Positions 1 to 8,946 of a stretch of 43,393 bases of DNA are shown here, one piece after another (the stretch's first letter is position 1; every line of letters starts with the position of its first letter). The position numbers and the translations under genes are program-made. The stretch spans positions 1 through 43,393 of the forward strand of contig CANQDA010000030.1 of NCBI GenBank assembly GCA_947591155.1, read 5' to 3'. Below the pieces are notes generated by a model, which saw only the letters and a program-made list of their open reading frames with translations, did no database searches and was not told where the DNA came from. Source of the stretch: an uncultured Lachnospiraceae bacterium (GTDB taxonomy: Bacteria; Bacillota; Clostridia; Lachnospirales; Lachnospiraceae).

Positions 1-257
1 GCGTACGGGTTGTACAGATTCTCAATGTAACTGAATAATTTTTATAATTTTGTGTCCAAAATTTGTTGACTAGTGCATTACCTCTGCCGAATTAGAATAC
101 TCCCCTCCTCAAAAATACCTATTCGGAAACTCCAGCCCTTGATTTTGGCGGTTTTCTGAGCCCTTCATCATTCAACTCCCCCCGTTTTTCCTTGTGATAT
201 TTTACCTCCAAAACCGCGCAATAAGAATGATGCGTATAATAATACTCAAGTTTACTT
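1..257. other. No supported gene; AT-rich segment downstream of the EPS locus
   Basis: This stretch lies beyond the last gene of the polysaccharide locus. On the minus strand there is a short open frame ending near position 119 (C-terminal residues LRKPPKSRAGVSE), but it has no recognisable start or ribosome binding site and runs through the activase gene in another frame. It could be the decayed end of a mobile-element gene, but I cannot identify it. No clear terminator hairpin with a U-run was found here, so the end of the long operon is not defined by this window. Confidence 0.4.
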
Positions 258-1058
258 TCAGACTTTACAAATCTCAACATGCAATCCCGTGGCATCAAAT
301 AATTGTAATTTGATATATTCCATATCTTCATCCGTAATCTTGTTCAATTCCAATGGCTCCTTGCCAAGTGAAATATATTTATTTTTCCCAAGATTATGTT
401 CCTTGATGAGTTCTATTTTTTTAGGATTATGCTTCAGAACGATGTTGCGAATATTTGCAATATTTTTTTCGTCATCAGTATATCCTCCTATTATCGGAAC
501 CCTAAACACTACAGATTGAGGGGTAGAAAGCAGAAAGTCTAAGTTAGACATATACCGTTTTAAATTTCCTCCAAGGATATTTTTACATTTATCTTCATCA
601 AGTATTTTGATATCAACATAAAACAGATCTACATATTTTAACGCAATAGATAACTTATCCGCCGGTACAAAAAGGCACGTTTCCACACAGATATGTATTT
701 TTTCATCCTTTAACCTGGCGAGAAGCGGTTCAAGCACGTCAAACTGCAAAAGCGGTTCTCCGCCTGAAAATGTAACACCGCCACGTTGAAGGCCAAGCTC
801 ATCACTTTCATCTGATTGATCGTAAAAAGTTCTGTCTTTGATGATTTCGTTATAAATCTCATCGCACGACAGGAATTCTCCATATATGCCTTTTTTGCCA
901 TCTTTCATATATTCCTCAGGATGTGGAAGAAGATTTTCAGGATTTGCACACCATGGGCAGTGAATCGAACAACCCTTCAAAAATACGGTTGTTCTTATAC
1001 CTGGACCGTCATGTAATGAAAACCTCTGTATATTTGTCACAAGAGCTTTATCGTTCAT
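258..1058 (-). CDS. Glycyl-radical enzyme activating enzyme (radical SAM, PflA-like)
   Basis: This 266-residue protein is predicted to install the glycyl radical on a partner enzyme, using S-adenosylmethionine and a [4Fe-4S] cluster. Near the N-terminus it has the activase signature SLHDGPGIRTTVFLKGC, which runs into the radical SAM cluster motif C30-x3-C34-x2-C37. A second family motif, GGVTFSGGEPLLQ, lies around residues 94-106 and contributes to SAM binding. The segment between them has no CxxC-type ferredoxin insert, so it resembles the short PflA architecture rather than the cluster-rich activases of many CxE-type glycyl radical enzymes. It starts 4 nt after the flippase stop codon, with GGTGA just upstream, so it is co-transcribed. 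The only glycyl radical enzyme in the window is at 3507-5549, which makes that the obvious partner. Activase identity is firm; the pairing is inferred from context. Confidence 0.93.
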   Translation of the reverse strand: MNDKALVTNIQRFSLHDGPGIRTTVFLKGCSIHCPWCANPENLLPHPEEYMKDGKKGIYGEFLSCDEIYNEIIKDRTFYDQSDESDELGLQRGGVTFSGGEPLLQFDVLEPLLARLKDEKIHICVETCLFVPADKLSIALKYVDLFYVDIKILDEDKCKNILGGNLKRYMSNLDFLLSTPQSVVFRVPIIGGYTDDEKNIANIRNIVLKHNPKKIELIKEHNLGKNKYISLGKEPLELNKITDEDMEYIKLQLFDATGLHVEICKV

Positions 1059-1062
1059 TATT

Positions 1063-2505
1063 TCACCGTTTTATCAGCCTGTTTGTTACCATCTTAATAT
1101 TTGATAGCAAAAACTCATCCTTTTCGAGCAACAGGACCAGAAAATAAACCAACGCTCCGCTTAGCGCAATCACTATGCTATGAAATACAGACGGCGTAAG
1201 AAGCTTCGTTATTGGTATCAAAACCAAAACCATTATTACACCTGCGATATAATAATGAATTCCCTCTTTTATTACTTGTGCTGGCGAAAGTTCCTTTCTG
1301 ACAATGATCAGCTGAACTATTGCAATAATTGACTCTGCCGTTACGGAAGCGAACGCTGCACCGATTGACTTAAAAAAATAAATCAGTACCATGTTAAGAC
1401 AAAAATTAGTAACAGCTCCGATAATAACCGTCATAGTGAAAATGTTTTGCTTTTTGGTCGGAATAAGATATTGAATACCAGTAACGTTGTTAATGCCTAT
1501 TGCAAGAATAAGCAGGGATAATATCTGCAGAAGCGGGACAACTTTATCATAACCCGCTCCGAAAAACCAAGGCACAAAATTTGGGGCTACCATGATTATG
1601 CCAAAACACATAGGAATTCCAAGAAACCAAACAAACCTATACCCGCGATACATATATCGACGGATATCTTCTTTATCCCCCTTTTCAAACAAATACCCTA
1701 TTCTCGGTACCATTACTGCACCAAGCGCCGTCACAAGTGCAAGCAACATCTTTGACATTTTCAGAGCTTGCTCATAATAACCATTTTCATAGGAACTGTC
1801 TGTAATCAAACCTATCATCGTCTTATCAAGAACTGTATAAATCTGAATAGCTACTGTAGGGATAAACAATGACCACACAACTTTGAAATCCTTAAACGGC
1901 CGCAGGTCTGATACATGTACTCGTTTTATATATTTGGGAAGATACGCCCAAAGTGACAGATTACCAAGCGCCGAAAATAGGCCTATGCCCAATACATAAA
2001 GCAAAATATCTTCTTTTCTCTTCACAAATGAAAAGATGTATATTATTTGGATAATTTTGAATACAGCATTTCTTGTAACAGTCTTTACAAAGTCCTCCAT
2101 TCCTTGAAAAAACCATGTTATATCAAAGAAATTCGCAACTAGGTTAAAAGTGAGTATAAGGTAAATCGTAGAATTATCCTTCTGGAACAGGGCAAAGAAC
2201 ACATATACTAAAATTGCTATTCCAGATATACAAAACCCTAAAATCTTGGTATCCCAGAAGGCTTTGCTACGTTTTTCGATATCATCCTGAACATATGATA
2301 TCTCACGTTGGCCATAGGTGCTTATACCCATAACGGCAAACAAAGAAAAATATGATACAATTGACTCTACAAAACTGACTCTTCCAACTCCGTCCGGTTC
2401 TAAAACGCGCGATAAATATGGAGCAGTTACAAGCGGCGTAATCAGTGTAAGAATCTGATAAAATACGTTAAATACATAATTCTTCTTAATGCTTCTCTGC
2501 ACCAT
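1063..2505 (-). CDS. Wzx-type oligosaccharide flippase
   Basis: A 480-residue polytopic membrane protein of the polysaccharide transport (MATE/MOP exporter) family. It should flip lipid-linked repeat units from the inner to the outer face of the membrane. About twelve to fourteen hydrophobic segments run along its length. The N-terminus has the family pattern FNVFYQILTLITPLVTAPYL followed by SRVLEPDGVGRVSF, typical of Wzx proteins. The ATG is preceded closely by GGAGGG. It is one of three hallmark genes here (WbaP-type primer, Wzy-like polymerase, Wzx), so the locus appears to use Wzy-dependent assembly. It sits between a glycosyltransferase and the glycyl radical activase with very short gaps, consistent with a single operon. 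Substrate specificity cannot be read from the sequence. Confidence 0.92.
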   Translation of the reverse strand: MVQRSIKKNYVFNVFYQILTLITPLVTAPYLSRVLEPDGVGRVSFVESIVSYFSLFAVMGISTYGQREISYVQDDIEKRSKAFWDTKILGFCISGIAILVYVFFALFQKDNSTIYLILTFNLVANFFDITWFFQGMEDFVKTVTRNAVFKIIQIIYIFSFVKRKEDILLYVLGIGLFSALGNLSLWAYLPKYIKRVHVSDLRPFKDFKVVWSLFIPTVAIQIYTVLDKTMIGLITDSSYENGYYEQALKMSKMLLALVTALGAVMVPRIGYLFEKGDKEDIRRYMYRGYRFVWFLGIPMCFGIIMVAPNFVPWFFGAGYDKVVPLLQILSLLILAIGINNVTGIQYLIPTKKQNIFTMTVIIGAVTNFCLNMVLIYFFKSIGAAFASVTAESIIAIVQLIIVRKELSPAQVIKEGIHYYIAGVIMVLVLIPITKLLTPSVFHSIVIALSGALVYFLVLLLEKDEFLLSNIKMVTNRLIKR

Positions 2506-2525
2506 TTTCCCTCCATTTTTTCAGT

Positions 2526-3479
2526 TTAGCTTGGCATAAACAATTGTTTATTAGATAGGAAGTATTCTTTCATCGCTTGGTTGGTCGGGCCAAAAGAAAG
2601 GTGTCCGACAACAACATTTTCAGAAACCATCAAAGGTTGAGATGACATGCAGCAAAAATTACATAATGCCACCTCATCTCCACCTAAGCCCGCACCTTTC
2701 CCCATTCCTACCGGAAAATATCCCATTTCTTTCCAAAAAGATCTCTTAAACAAAATAGCCCCTATACTAAATCGGATTGCGCAGGGACGCTCCTCAAGAA
2801 GATCAGACGCAAAACGGGCGTTTATTTCATCAATAGAGGGCACAATTCTCCCCTTCCCCCAAATGAACTGAACCGCTTCCGGATTCTTTTCAATTTCTCT
2901 GAACGGCCCCAATTGGTATTTGGGACGTTCAAATCTTTTTTCATACTCTGCAGATAATCCCAATTTCTCTAACACTCTGCAATTTCCATATCCATTAACA
3001 GGTATCAGCGGGGCAAGTACACCAGGCACATAATCTCCCTGTTCTGCATGTCTATATGCATCCATCAAATGTTCAAAATAATTCGCTGTTATAAAAATAT
3101 CTTCATCCAATTTATAGATATATTCAGCCTTAGAATGTAATCGTATCGCTATATTTTGAATTAATGCCACATGATTTCGTTTTGTACTTAAGTACGACCA
3201 TCCATACTCCTTACACAGGGTCGATAGCTTCTCCGAATATATGCCTGAACTGCAAACGCATATATCCATATCCGATGGCGCATACTTCAATATTCTCCCA
3301 AAGACTGCCGGATAGAGGTATTCTTTATAGCCTGCCAAAATTATGCACAGTTTCTTACTGCATTTAGAACGATTTTCCCATTGATACTTTCCATAAAGTC
3401 TTCTATGTTCTTTGGCTATTTTATAATATGGATTTAAAAACTTGTTTTCCCTGGCAAAGTTTTTGATTATTTTTAACAC
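2526..3479 (-). CDS. Probable glycosyltransferase (GT-A/GT2-like)
   Basis: A 317-residue cytosolic protein with a GT-A-like layout. A Rossmann-type strand (KKLCIILAG) starts near residue 42, and an acidic DED metal-binding motif sits at residues 125-127 in the context IYKLDEDIFI. A later GGDE segment near the C-terminus could be the acceptor-side acidic motif. The start is GTG with a perfect AGGAGG 10 nt upstream, which decides the start. The basic N-terminal 40 residues (KIIKNFARENKFL, EHRRLYGKYQ) resemble the N-terminal extension of the adjacent glycyl radical enzyme in charge and spacing, so both may dock at the membrane. It lies between that enzyme and the flippase and is probably a late glycosyltransferase. 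Donor and acceptor are unknown. Confidence 0.72.
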   Translation of the reverse strand: MLKIIKNFARENKFLNPYYKIAKEHRRLYGKYQWENRSKCSKKLCIILAGYKEYLYPAVFGRILKYAPSDMDICVCSSGIYSEKLSTLCKEYGWSYLSTKRNHVALIQNIAIRLHSKAEYIYKLDEDIFITANYFEHLMDAYRHAEQGDYVPGVLAPLIPVNGYGNCRVLEKLGLSAEYEKRFERPKYQLGPFREIEKNPEAVQFIWGKGRIVPSIDEINARFASDLLEERPCAIRFSIGAILFKRSFWKEMGYFPVGMGKGAGLGGDEVALCNFCCMSSQPLMVSENVVVGHLSFGPTNQAMKEYFLSNKQLFMPS

Positions 3480-3506
3480 AATCTATTTACCTCCTAGTTA
3501 TCGTTT

Positions 3507-5549
3507 TTATGCCGCTTTCTCGTTCTCAATAGCACGGGCTATAAGAACATCCTTATATTCATCTGGCAAATCATTAAAATATGCACTAAATCCCCAAACA
3601 CGTACCACTAACTGCGGGAATTTTTCAGGGTGTTCCTTAGCAGCAATCAATGTCTTGCTTTCCACTACATTCATCTGCAGCTGGAAAATACCTTGTTTCA
3701 CCCCAGCCCGAAGCAAAGCTACATACTTTTTCATATTCTGTTTCATCGTATTTGGCGTCGCAAAGAAATCAATCACGTTGCCATTGAGACGATTCCCGTT
3801 ATAATCCAGTTGCGATGCAAAAGAAAGTAGTTCTGTCGTTGGCAAGGCCGTATTTGAAGAAATATGAACACTGAAAGGCTCCCTTGATCTGCGTCCGTCA
3901 AAAGTAGCGCCTATTTTTTCTGCTTCACCAATATAGCTTGGGGAACTGAGTCCAATTTTAAATCGACCACCAAAAAGAGTATGATATTTTTCGAACTCTA
4001 TACTCACAGTTTGCATGATTTCATGTGTTAACAGTAGTACTCGTTGATCATCGCAACCGTAACAAGGTAGCGCCCCCTTTAGTTCCTGAACAAGTTGATC
4101 CTGGCCAGCGAAATTCTGTTTGCGAATTTCATTTAAATCATGAAACGTGTATCTCTTTTCATCAAAAACCAATCGCTGTAGATTCAGAAGTGAATTAACA
4201 ACTGTTCCCATTCCCACAGAAGTCAACCCCAAATGATTATACTTTGCTCCGCCTTCAGTAAAATCTCTGCGTTTTTCCAACGCCGATAGACTGACAAGCG
4301 ACATAAGCGGATCACATTCAAACTGTAGTAAAGACAATGGCTCAAGTACTTCATGTACATAGGACACAAGTTCCAGTTTGTATAGCTCTAATAAACCTTG
4401 TATAGATGAAACATTCTCAAAATCCTGCGAGTCAAGCAATTTAACCAGAGGTAATGCAAAATTGAAGGGCGCAATATTATTCTGGTCACAACTAATTCCA
4501 GGGGCCAATGGTTCCCAGCACGCCGCTGTGCCATAATTCACTGCATCTATCTCATCATACCCAAAACTGCACATGGCTGGTATGACAACATCATCATTAG
4601 AGAGCAACGGTGCACCTATACCGGTAGAAATACATTTGACTGCTATATTTAGTATGTCCTCAGGCATATCTAAACTGCAGCGCAACAAAACTTTCGGATC
4701 CGGCAGTCTCAATTCCTCTGAAACTTCAATAAACATCTTGGTAAGATCGTTATATATATATTTCCTGTTTTCACCCATACCGCCAAGAATGATGATTTGC
4801 CCGGTATCCCCCATGAGAACACTACTTTTAAACCAATAATACTCATGCAAAACAGTCATAAAATCTTTTAGCATCAACCTTACTTCATCACGTGTCAATA
4901 CTCCTTGTCTTATATCCTTCTCATAAAGATCACCTAGAATCCAATCCAAGTGTCCCAGTCCATTCAACTTATGCCCCGTCTGCCATAGAAACTGATTGAA
5001 GAACAAAATTCTCTGCAGCCCTTCAAAAAGCGAATCTGCAGGACGGCTAAACAAACTTTCAATTGCATCTAATTGCTTGCCAAATCTGTCGGAAATTTCG
5101 GGAGTATGGCGGCATCTTTTCAAGTATGCTTCAAGGCTGTTCAATACAATCATTTCTTCCTTGCCAAATTTATCGTCGCATTCCAAAAGTTGCTTGCGAA
5201 CATCTGCAAGGGAATGCTTCACCAGTACATTATTATCAATCATATAATTTGAGAACACAGTCTTACAATTACGCAAGCCCTTATTACAGTCCAATGAATA
5301 GAAAAAAGATTTCCCTTCTATGGGAAGAATTGATACCTTTTTTAGCAGAATTGCAACTTGTTTCGCCTTTTTATGTCGCGGAAGCACTTCAAGAAACGAT
5401 GCATGATATTTCATCATATAATGCTTGGCATCCATATCATGATGCTCCCTGCAATATTTTTTGTATACTCTGCGCCCATAAAGAAGATCTTTTAAAAATG
5501 GCATATTGCCTAGAATATGAAGTGCTATTTTTTTTATCATTCTTTTCAT
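3507..5549 (-). CDS. Glycyl radical enzyme of unknown substrate in a polysaccharide locus
   Basis: A 680-residue protein of the pyruvate formate-lyase/glycyl radical superfamily. The C-terminal radical loop reads VVRVWGFSAYFNDL, with the radical glycine at about G653. The thiyl cysteine lies in the loop NYGTAACWEP, at C344, followed by x-E346-P as in CxE-type lyases and dehydratases (choline, diol, hydroxyproline or isethionate lyases) rather than the adjacent C-C pair of pyruvate formate-lyase. Other family landmarks are GDTGQIIILGG near 248, GIGAPLLSNDD near 310-320 and GATFDGRRSREP near 547. The first ~100 residues are not typical: a basic, amphipathic start (MKRMIKKIALHILGNMPFLK) replaces the usual lead-in. 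It is bounded by glycosyltransferase genes, and the activase is two genes downstream. An ATG start with GGAGAAGGGG upstream is clear. The fold and radical chemistry are secure; the substrate is unknown. Confidence 0.92.
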   Translation of the reverse strand: MKRMIKKIALHILGNMPFLKDLLYGRRVYKKYCREHHDMDAKHYMMKYHASFLEVLPRHKKAKQVAILLKKVSILPIEGKSFFYSLDCNKGLRNCKTVFSNYMIDNNVLVKHSLADVRKQLLECDDKFGKEEMIVLNSLEAYLKRCRHTPEISDRFGKQLDAIESLFSRPADSLFEGLQRILFFNQFLWQTGHKLNGLGHLDWILGDLYEKDIRQGVLTRDEVRLMLKDFMTVLHEYYWFKSSVLMGDTGQIIILGGMGENRKYIYNDLTKMFIEVSEELRLPDPKVLLRCSLDMPEDILNIAVKCISTGIGAPLLSNDDVVIPAMCSFGYDEIDAVNYGTAACWEPLAPGISCDQNNIAPFNFALPLVKLLDSQDFENVSSIQGLLELYKLELVSYVHEVLEPLSLLQFECDPLMSLVSLSALEKRRDFTEGGAKYNHLGLTSVGMGTVVNSLLNLQRLVFDEKRYTFHDLNEIRKQNFAGQDQLVQELKGALPCYGCDDQRVLLLTHEIMQTVSIEFEKYHTLFGGRFKIGLSSPSYIGEAEKIGATFDGRRSREPFSVHISSNTALPTTELLSFASQLDYNGNRLNGNVIDFFATPNTMKQNMKKYVALLRAGVKQGIFQLQMNVVESKTLIAAKEHPEKFPQLVVRVWGFSAYFNDLPDEYKDVLIARAIENEKAA

Positions 5550-5590
5550 TATAATTACCCCTTCTCCAAATAATTATAGGTAAGCAAATG

Positions 5591-6586
5591 CTATGATTCA
5601 TTATGTATGCTTCCTTGTTGGAACGACTCTCCTGAAGTACCTGGCTTAACTCTAATACCAAGTCGCTCATGAACTCCGTCAGAATACGCTTTACAGATGA
5701 CTCTGAAATCCGATGGTCTGCGCCTAACAAGCGTGCGCAAGAACAAATCGAGTACAAGCAACATAGGTCTGATCTTCCTTACCGCAAAATTTTCGCCATA
5801 AGTTCTGTCAAACCATACTTGATTTCTATACCCATAGTATTGTTTCCAACCCATCAATTTTGAGTTATTTTTCATCTGTATAAGCTGTCGATGAAGAATC
5901 GCCCTTTTGCAATATAGAATTTTTGTTTTTTTCTGTGCCCGCATAGCATAATCTGTATCATCAAATAAAATAAAAAGCTCTTTTTTAGGCAGGCCTATCT
6001 CCTTTATTAAACTGTTTGCTATTAACGGTCCTTCAAACGGAAAATTCTTGATTTCAATTGTATCCTCTGGAATATCTTTACTAAAGACACCAATATCCCT
6101 GTCATCAACTTTGTAACAAAATATATTTTTCATATTAACTGCTATAATAGCTCGATCCTGATGATTTTCATCGGTCCTGCATGGTTGACATATTCTAACC
6201 TTCGGAGATATGTATCTAAGCAGTTCTTCCAAACAATCCGGCTCCGGCTGAACATCGTCATCCATACACCATAAATAGTCAAAGTCCATACTTGACGCAA
6301 TTTTCATGCCACCGTAAAATCCCCCGGAGCCACCCTCATTCACATCACTGCGAAAATACATCACATCAACCTGTCTCATTTCTTTCTTATGCAGCTTCAT
6401 AGACAAGTCATCGTCAATCAGCCCTGCATCAAGCAACATGCGAGGAGTTCCGTCTTTACTGTTGTTGTCATAAATCAAAATAGCAGCAAGTGAAAATGTT
6501 TGAATCAGCAAATTATCTAATAATTTCTTTAAATATTCTTTTCTGTTATATGTTACAATAACTGCACATACTCGTACCTTTTCCAT
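5591..6586 (-). CDS. Family 2 glycosyltransferase
   Basis: A 331-residue GT2 enzyme predicted to add a sugar to the lipid-linked repeat unit at the cytoplasmic face. The N-terminus has the GT-A nucleotide-binding pattern VRVCAVIVTYNRKEYLKKLL. The segment NEGGSGGF near residue 84 precedes an acidic DDD triad at 109-111 (LWCMDDDVQPEP). A downstream LFDDTDYAMR motif resembles the galactofuranosyl/rhamnosyl branch of GT2 (GlfT2-like). I chose the ATG at 6586 because GAGGA sits 8 nt upstream; an in-frame GTG five codons earlier lacks a site. It is followed 41 nt later by the glycyl radical enzyme. GT2 membership is strong; the sugar specificity suggestion is weak. Confidence 0.9.
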   Translation of the reverse strand: MEKVRVCAVIVTYNRKEYLKKLLDNLLIQTFSLAAILIYDNNSKDGTPRMLLDAGLIDDDLSMKLHKKEMRQVDVMYFRSDVNEGGSGGFYGGMKIASSMDFDYLWCMDDDVQPEPDCLEELLRYISPKVRICQPCRTDENHQDRAIIAVNMKNIFCYKVDDRDIGVFSKDIPEDTIEIKNFPFEGPLIANSLIKEIGLPKKELFILFDDTDYAMRAQKKTKILYCKRAILHRQLIQMKNNSKLMGWKQYYGYRNQVWFDRTYGENFAVRKIRPMLLVLDLFLRTLVRRRPSDFRVICKAYSDGVHERLGIRVKPGTSGESFQQGSIHNES

Positions 6587-6973
6587 ATTTAATTTCCTCA
6601 CGCTTGTTCAAGTTTATTGAAAATGACCCAATCTTCTTTACCCCTTATATGTGTTAAGTTTACAGGTGTATGTAATCAAAATCCGGTTTTATTAAAAATG
6701 TTGGTAATTCTTCTTAGTTTCTTGGTGTTTCACCAACTCTTTTAGAAGCTCTTCTCTATCCTATGGAGTTGCACAAGAGTTCCTCGATTTCGCGGTTTTT
6801 TTGACATTCTCACGTTCTTTAGAAGATCTAGTAAACACTACTGTGGAAACTACAGAAACCATTTTCTGAATTATTGAGCAGTCAAAAACCACACGGAAAC
6901 TCTTATCTGTATCGGGATCGCTTTATATTTTTTAACGACCTGATCATCCACCACAAGCCATTCACTCTAGGCT
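6587..6973 (-). pseudogene. Gene-free 387-bp gap with decayed coding remnants
   Basis: No intact reading frame fits this gap between the polymerase and the GT2 gene. On the minus strand several short stop-interrupted pieces look formerly coding, for example EWLVVDDQVVKKYKAIP, SSKERENVKKTAKSR and REELLKELVKHQETKKNY in different frames. Frame changes and stops between them suggest an eroded gene, perhaps a transposase. I cannot assign a family. The gap is low in G+C like its neighbours. No good sigma-A promoter or terminator was recognised. Confidence 0.4.
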
Positions 6974-8173
6974 TTACTCCTTTAAATGAATATTTATTTT
7001 ACTTATGTATGTAATCAAGATCAGAAACACCATATAATATTTATAATAGTTGATCGACTCCGTGATCATTATTGCTATTTGAGCTGCCAATGTGCACAAT
7101 GTAACCTTTTTAATGTATAGATCGTCAGTCTTGCAGGCATTATGTACTGCATATACCCCCATAATCGCAAAAAGAATAAACCCAATGACTCCTCCGTTAG
7201 TCAGCTCTTGCAGTAATGTATTGTGCGCATAATCCAACGCATTCCATCCGCCGCCCCAGCCTGTAGAAACTCTCACGCCGCAAAATCCGTAGCCAAAAAG
7301 CCTAGAATTGTCAAATGCTCGAAGAAACGCATTGAATATAACTGTGCGTCCATTCAAGGAAACCGATTCTCCAAGAATCTCAGAAAAAAATGTAGCAAAA
7401 TAATTCTGGATATTTAACGTTATTATGAGCCAGTTTACGACAAGACCACCAATATATATCGAATACATCGCTATGTTGTTAATTGTGTTAAATTTTTTGA
7501 AAACAATCATTACTACATACAGAATCACAAAAATTGCAATCACGATTAATCCTGTCACAACGGATGACGCAGCTGAAAAAAGATTAAACGTTGCGATCAT
7601 CAGATACAAAACCGTAATCAATATCCCTTTCCTGTTTTTTCGCATACGGGCATTATGTCCAATAAGGCAAAGAAAAACAGATAATGACCATGCCATCGAT
7701 ATAGCCTGGCGATGTCCAATAAAGTAATACCCATCAGGAAGCATATCATTTAAAAACGGTACGACTATAAAAAGGGCATTTATCGTGTTTACCCAAAACA
7801 GATATTTATAAAAAAAATCTATAACTTCATTATATTTTTTCTTTACCACATATATAAGAATAAAAGCAGCTGCGCTAAAACCTACCAATCCACCAAAGGG
7901 TATGTTGTTGTTCCCTGTAACAAATTTCATAATAATTGACAACACGAAAGTATAAAGCACATAATATTTAATAAACCTAGACTTATCTCCCCGCTTTATT
8001 ACAAGCCCCGTTTTTTCTTTTAATTCAATTACCATAAACAATAGTATTGCAGTTACTTCCCAAGCAAGGAATACATTGTATAAGAATGGAAATGTTGTTA
8101 CTTCCAGTCCCATGGGCCGGTAAAACGGAATAAGCATAAAAGCATATAATCCAAAACTCATCCTCTTCTTCAC
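6974..8173 (-). CDS. Wzy-like polysaccharide polymerase / O-antigen ligase family membrane protein
   Basis: A very hydrophobic protein of about 400 residues with ten or more membrane segments. A large polar loop before the last segments contains NGRTVIFNAFLRAF, LFGYGFCGVR and YAHNTLLQELTNGG. The G-R-x-x-x-W/F and H-N-x-x-L pattern in such a loop is characteristic of O-antigen ligase/Wzy polymerases. It would join flipped repeat units on the outer face. The open frame extends to a GTG at 8209 with no ribosome site. I prefer the GTG at 8173, which has AAAGGA upstream at a somewhat long spacing; an ATG at 8161 is a further option. It follows the GT32 gene within a few tens of bases. Confidence 0.82.
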   Translation of the reverse strand: MKKRMSFGLYAFMLIPFYRPMGLEVTTFPFLYNVFLAWEVTAILLFMVIELKEKTGLVIKRGDKSRFIKYYVLYTFVLSIIMKFVTGNNNIPFGGLVGFSAAAFILIYVVKKKYNEVIDFFYKYLFWVNTINALFIVVPFLNDMLPDGYYFIGHRQAISMAWSLSVFLCLIGHNARMRKNRKGILITVLYLMIATFNLFSAASSVVTGLIVIAIFVILYVVMIVFKKFNTINNIAMYSIYIGGLVVNWLIITLNIQNYFATFFSEILGESVSLNGRTVIFNAFLRAFDNSRLFGYGFCGVRVSTGWGGGWNALDYAHNTLLQELTNGGVIGFILFAIMGVYAVHNACKTDDLYIKKVTLCTLAAQIAIMITESINYYKYYMVFLILITYISKINIHLKE

Positions 8174-8214
8174 ACTTTTTCTACATCCTTTCTGGAGATA
8201 TAATGCCACTCAGT

Positions 8215-8946
8215 TTAAATGTACTTAAAAGCCTTTGCGATCTTGTATATTGCAGATCCAATAAAATACCCATATTTTTCAGTCATTTTTCCTCGGAACT
8301 CTTTTCTCCTCTTCGATTCATCCGTAAGCCATGAACCTGCAAAATGATGAATAGTATATGTATTTTCCGTTGTATGAACGATACCGGTATGATATGACTT
8401 TGCACAAAAATAATCAAATGGATATAGAGCAAACCCGCAAACAATCTGAAAGGAATTATTCAGCTGGAGCCCATATTTTAAAAATAGATTCGTAATGTAA
8501 ACAGTATTCGGAGTTACATTTAATTCCCCATTGTCCGTTATGAATTCTCTTCTGTCATATTCGGCCAGTAATTCCGTAAATGGCCCATAACCCTTCTCGC
8601 ACGCCATTATCCCTGTCGGTATTGAATCGACCGTTTGAAAGCCGGAAAATGCCTGATGACGCAAAAAAACATCCAGAGACTTTACTACTTCAACATCCGT
8701 ATCCATGTATATACCACCTTCGTTTACCATGGCATACAGCCTTACATAGTCCGTAATAAAGGCCCACTTCTTTGCATCATATGCCTCCCGAACATATCTA
8801 CAGCAATCTATATCAAAATTGTTTTCGTTCCATTCCTTAATTACATAATCTGGACAATACTTTTTCCAGCTGTTTACGCACTTAACAGCTTCTTCTGGAA
8901 GTGGATTTCCGCCAAACCAGCAGTAGTGGATCACTTTAGGTATCAT
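8215..8946 (-). CDS. Family 32 (Och1-like) glycosyltransferase
   Basis: A 243-residue protein with the GT32 signature. The N-terminus MIPKVIHYCWFGGNPLPEEA is nearly diagnostic of bacterial capsular GT32 enzymes. The DXD metal/nucleotide-sugar motif is at residues 82-84 in GGIYMDTDVEV, preceded by the FITDYVRLYAM helix. The C-terminal HHFAGSWL motif is also typical. It is predicted to transfer a hexose such as galactose or mannose to the growing repeat unit. It overlaps the upstream GT4 gene by 4 nt, indicating translational coupling. Confidence 0.93.
   Translation of the reverse strand: MIPKVIHYCWFGGNPLPEEAVKCVNSWKKYCPDYVIKEWNENNFDIDCCRYVREAYDAKKWAFITDYVRLYAMVNEGGIYMDTDVEVVKSLDVFLRHQAFSGFQTVDSIPTGIMACEKGYGPFTELLAEYDRREFITDNGELNVTPNTVYITNLFLKYGLQLNNSFQIVCGFALYPFDYFCAKSYHTGIVHTTENTYTIHHFAGSWLTDESKRRKEFRGKMTEKYGYFIGSAIYKIAKAFKYI

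Noticed and set aside
119..331. Minus-strand 70-codon frame at the left edge
   Set aside because: Most of it overlaps the activase C-terminus in another frame; only the distal part could be a relic, and no start is supported.
5437..5757. Minus-strand 106-codon frame across the GT2/glycyl radical enzyme junction
   Set aside because: It overlaps two well-supported genes in a different frame.
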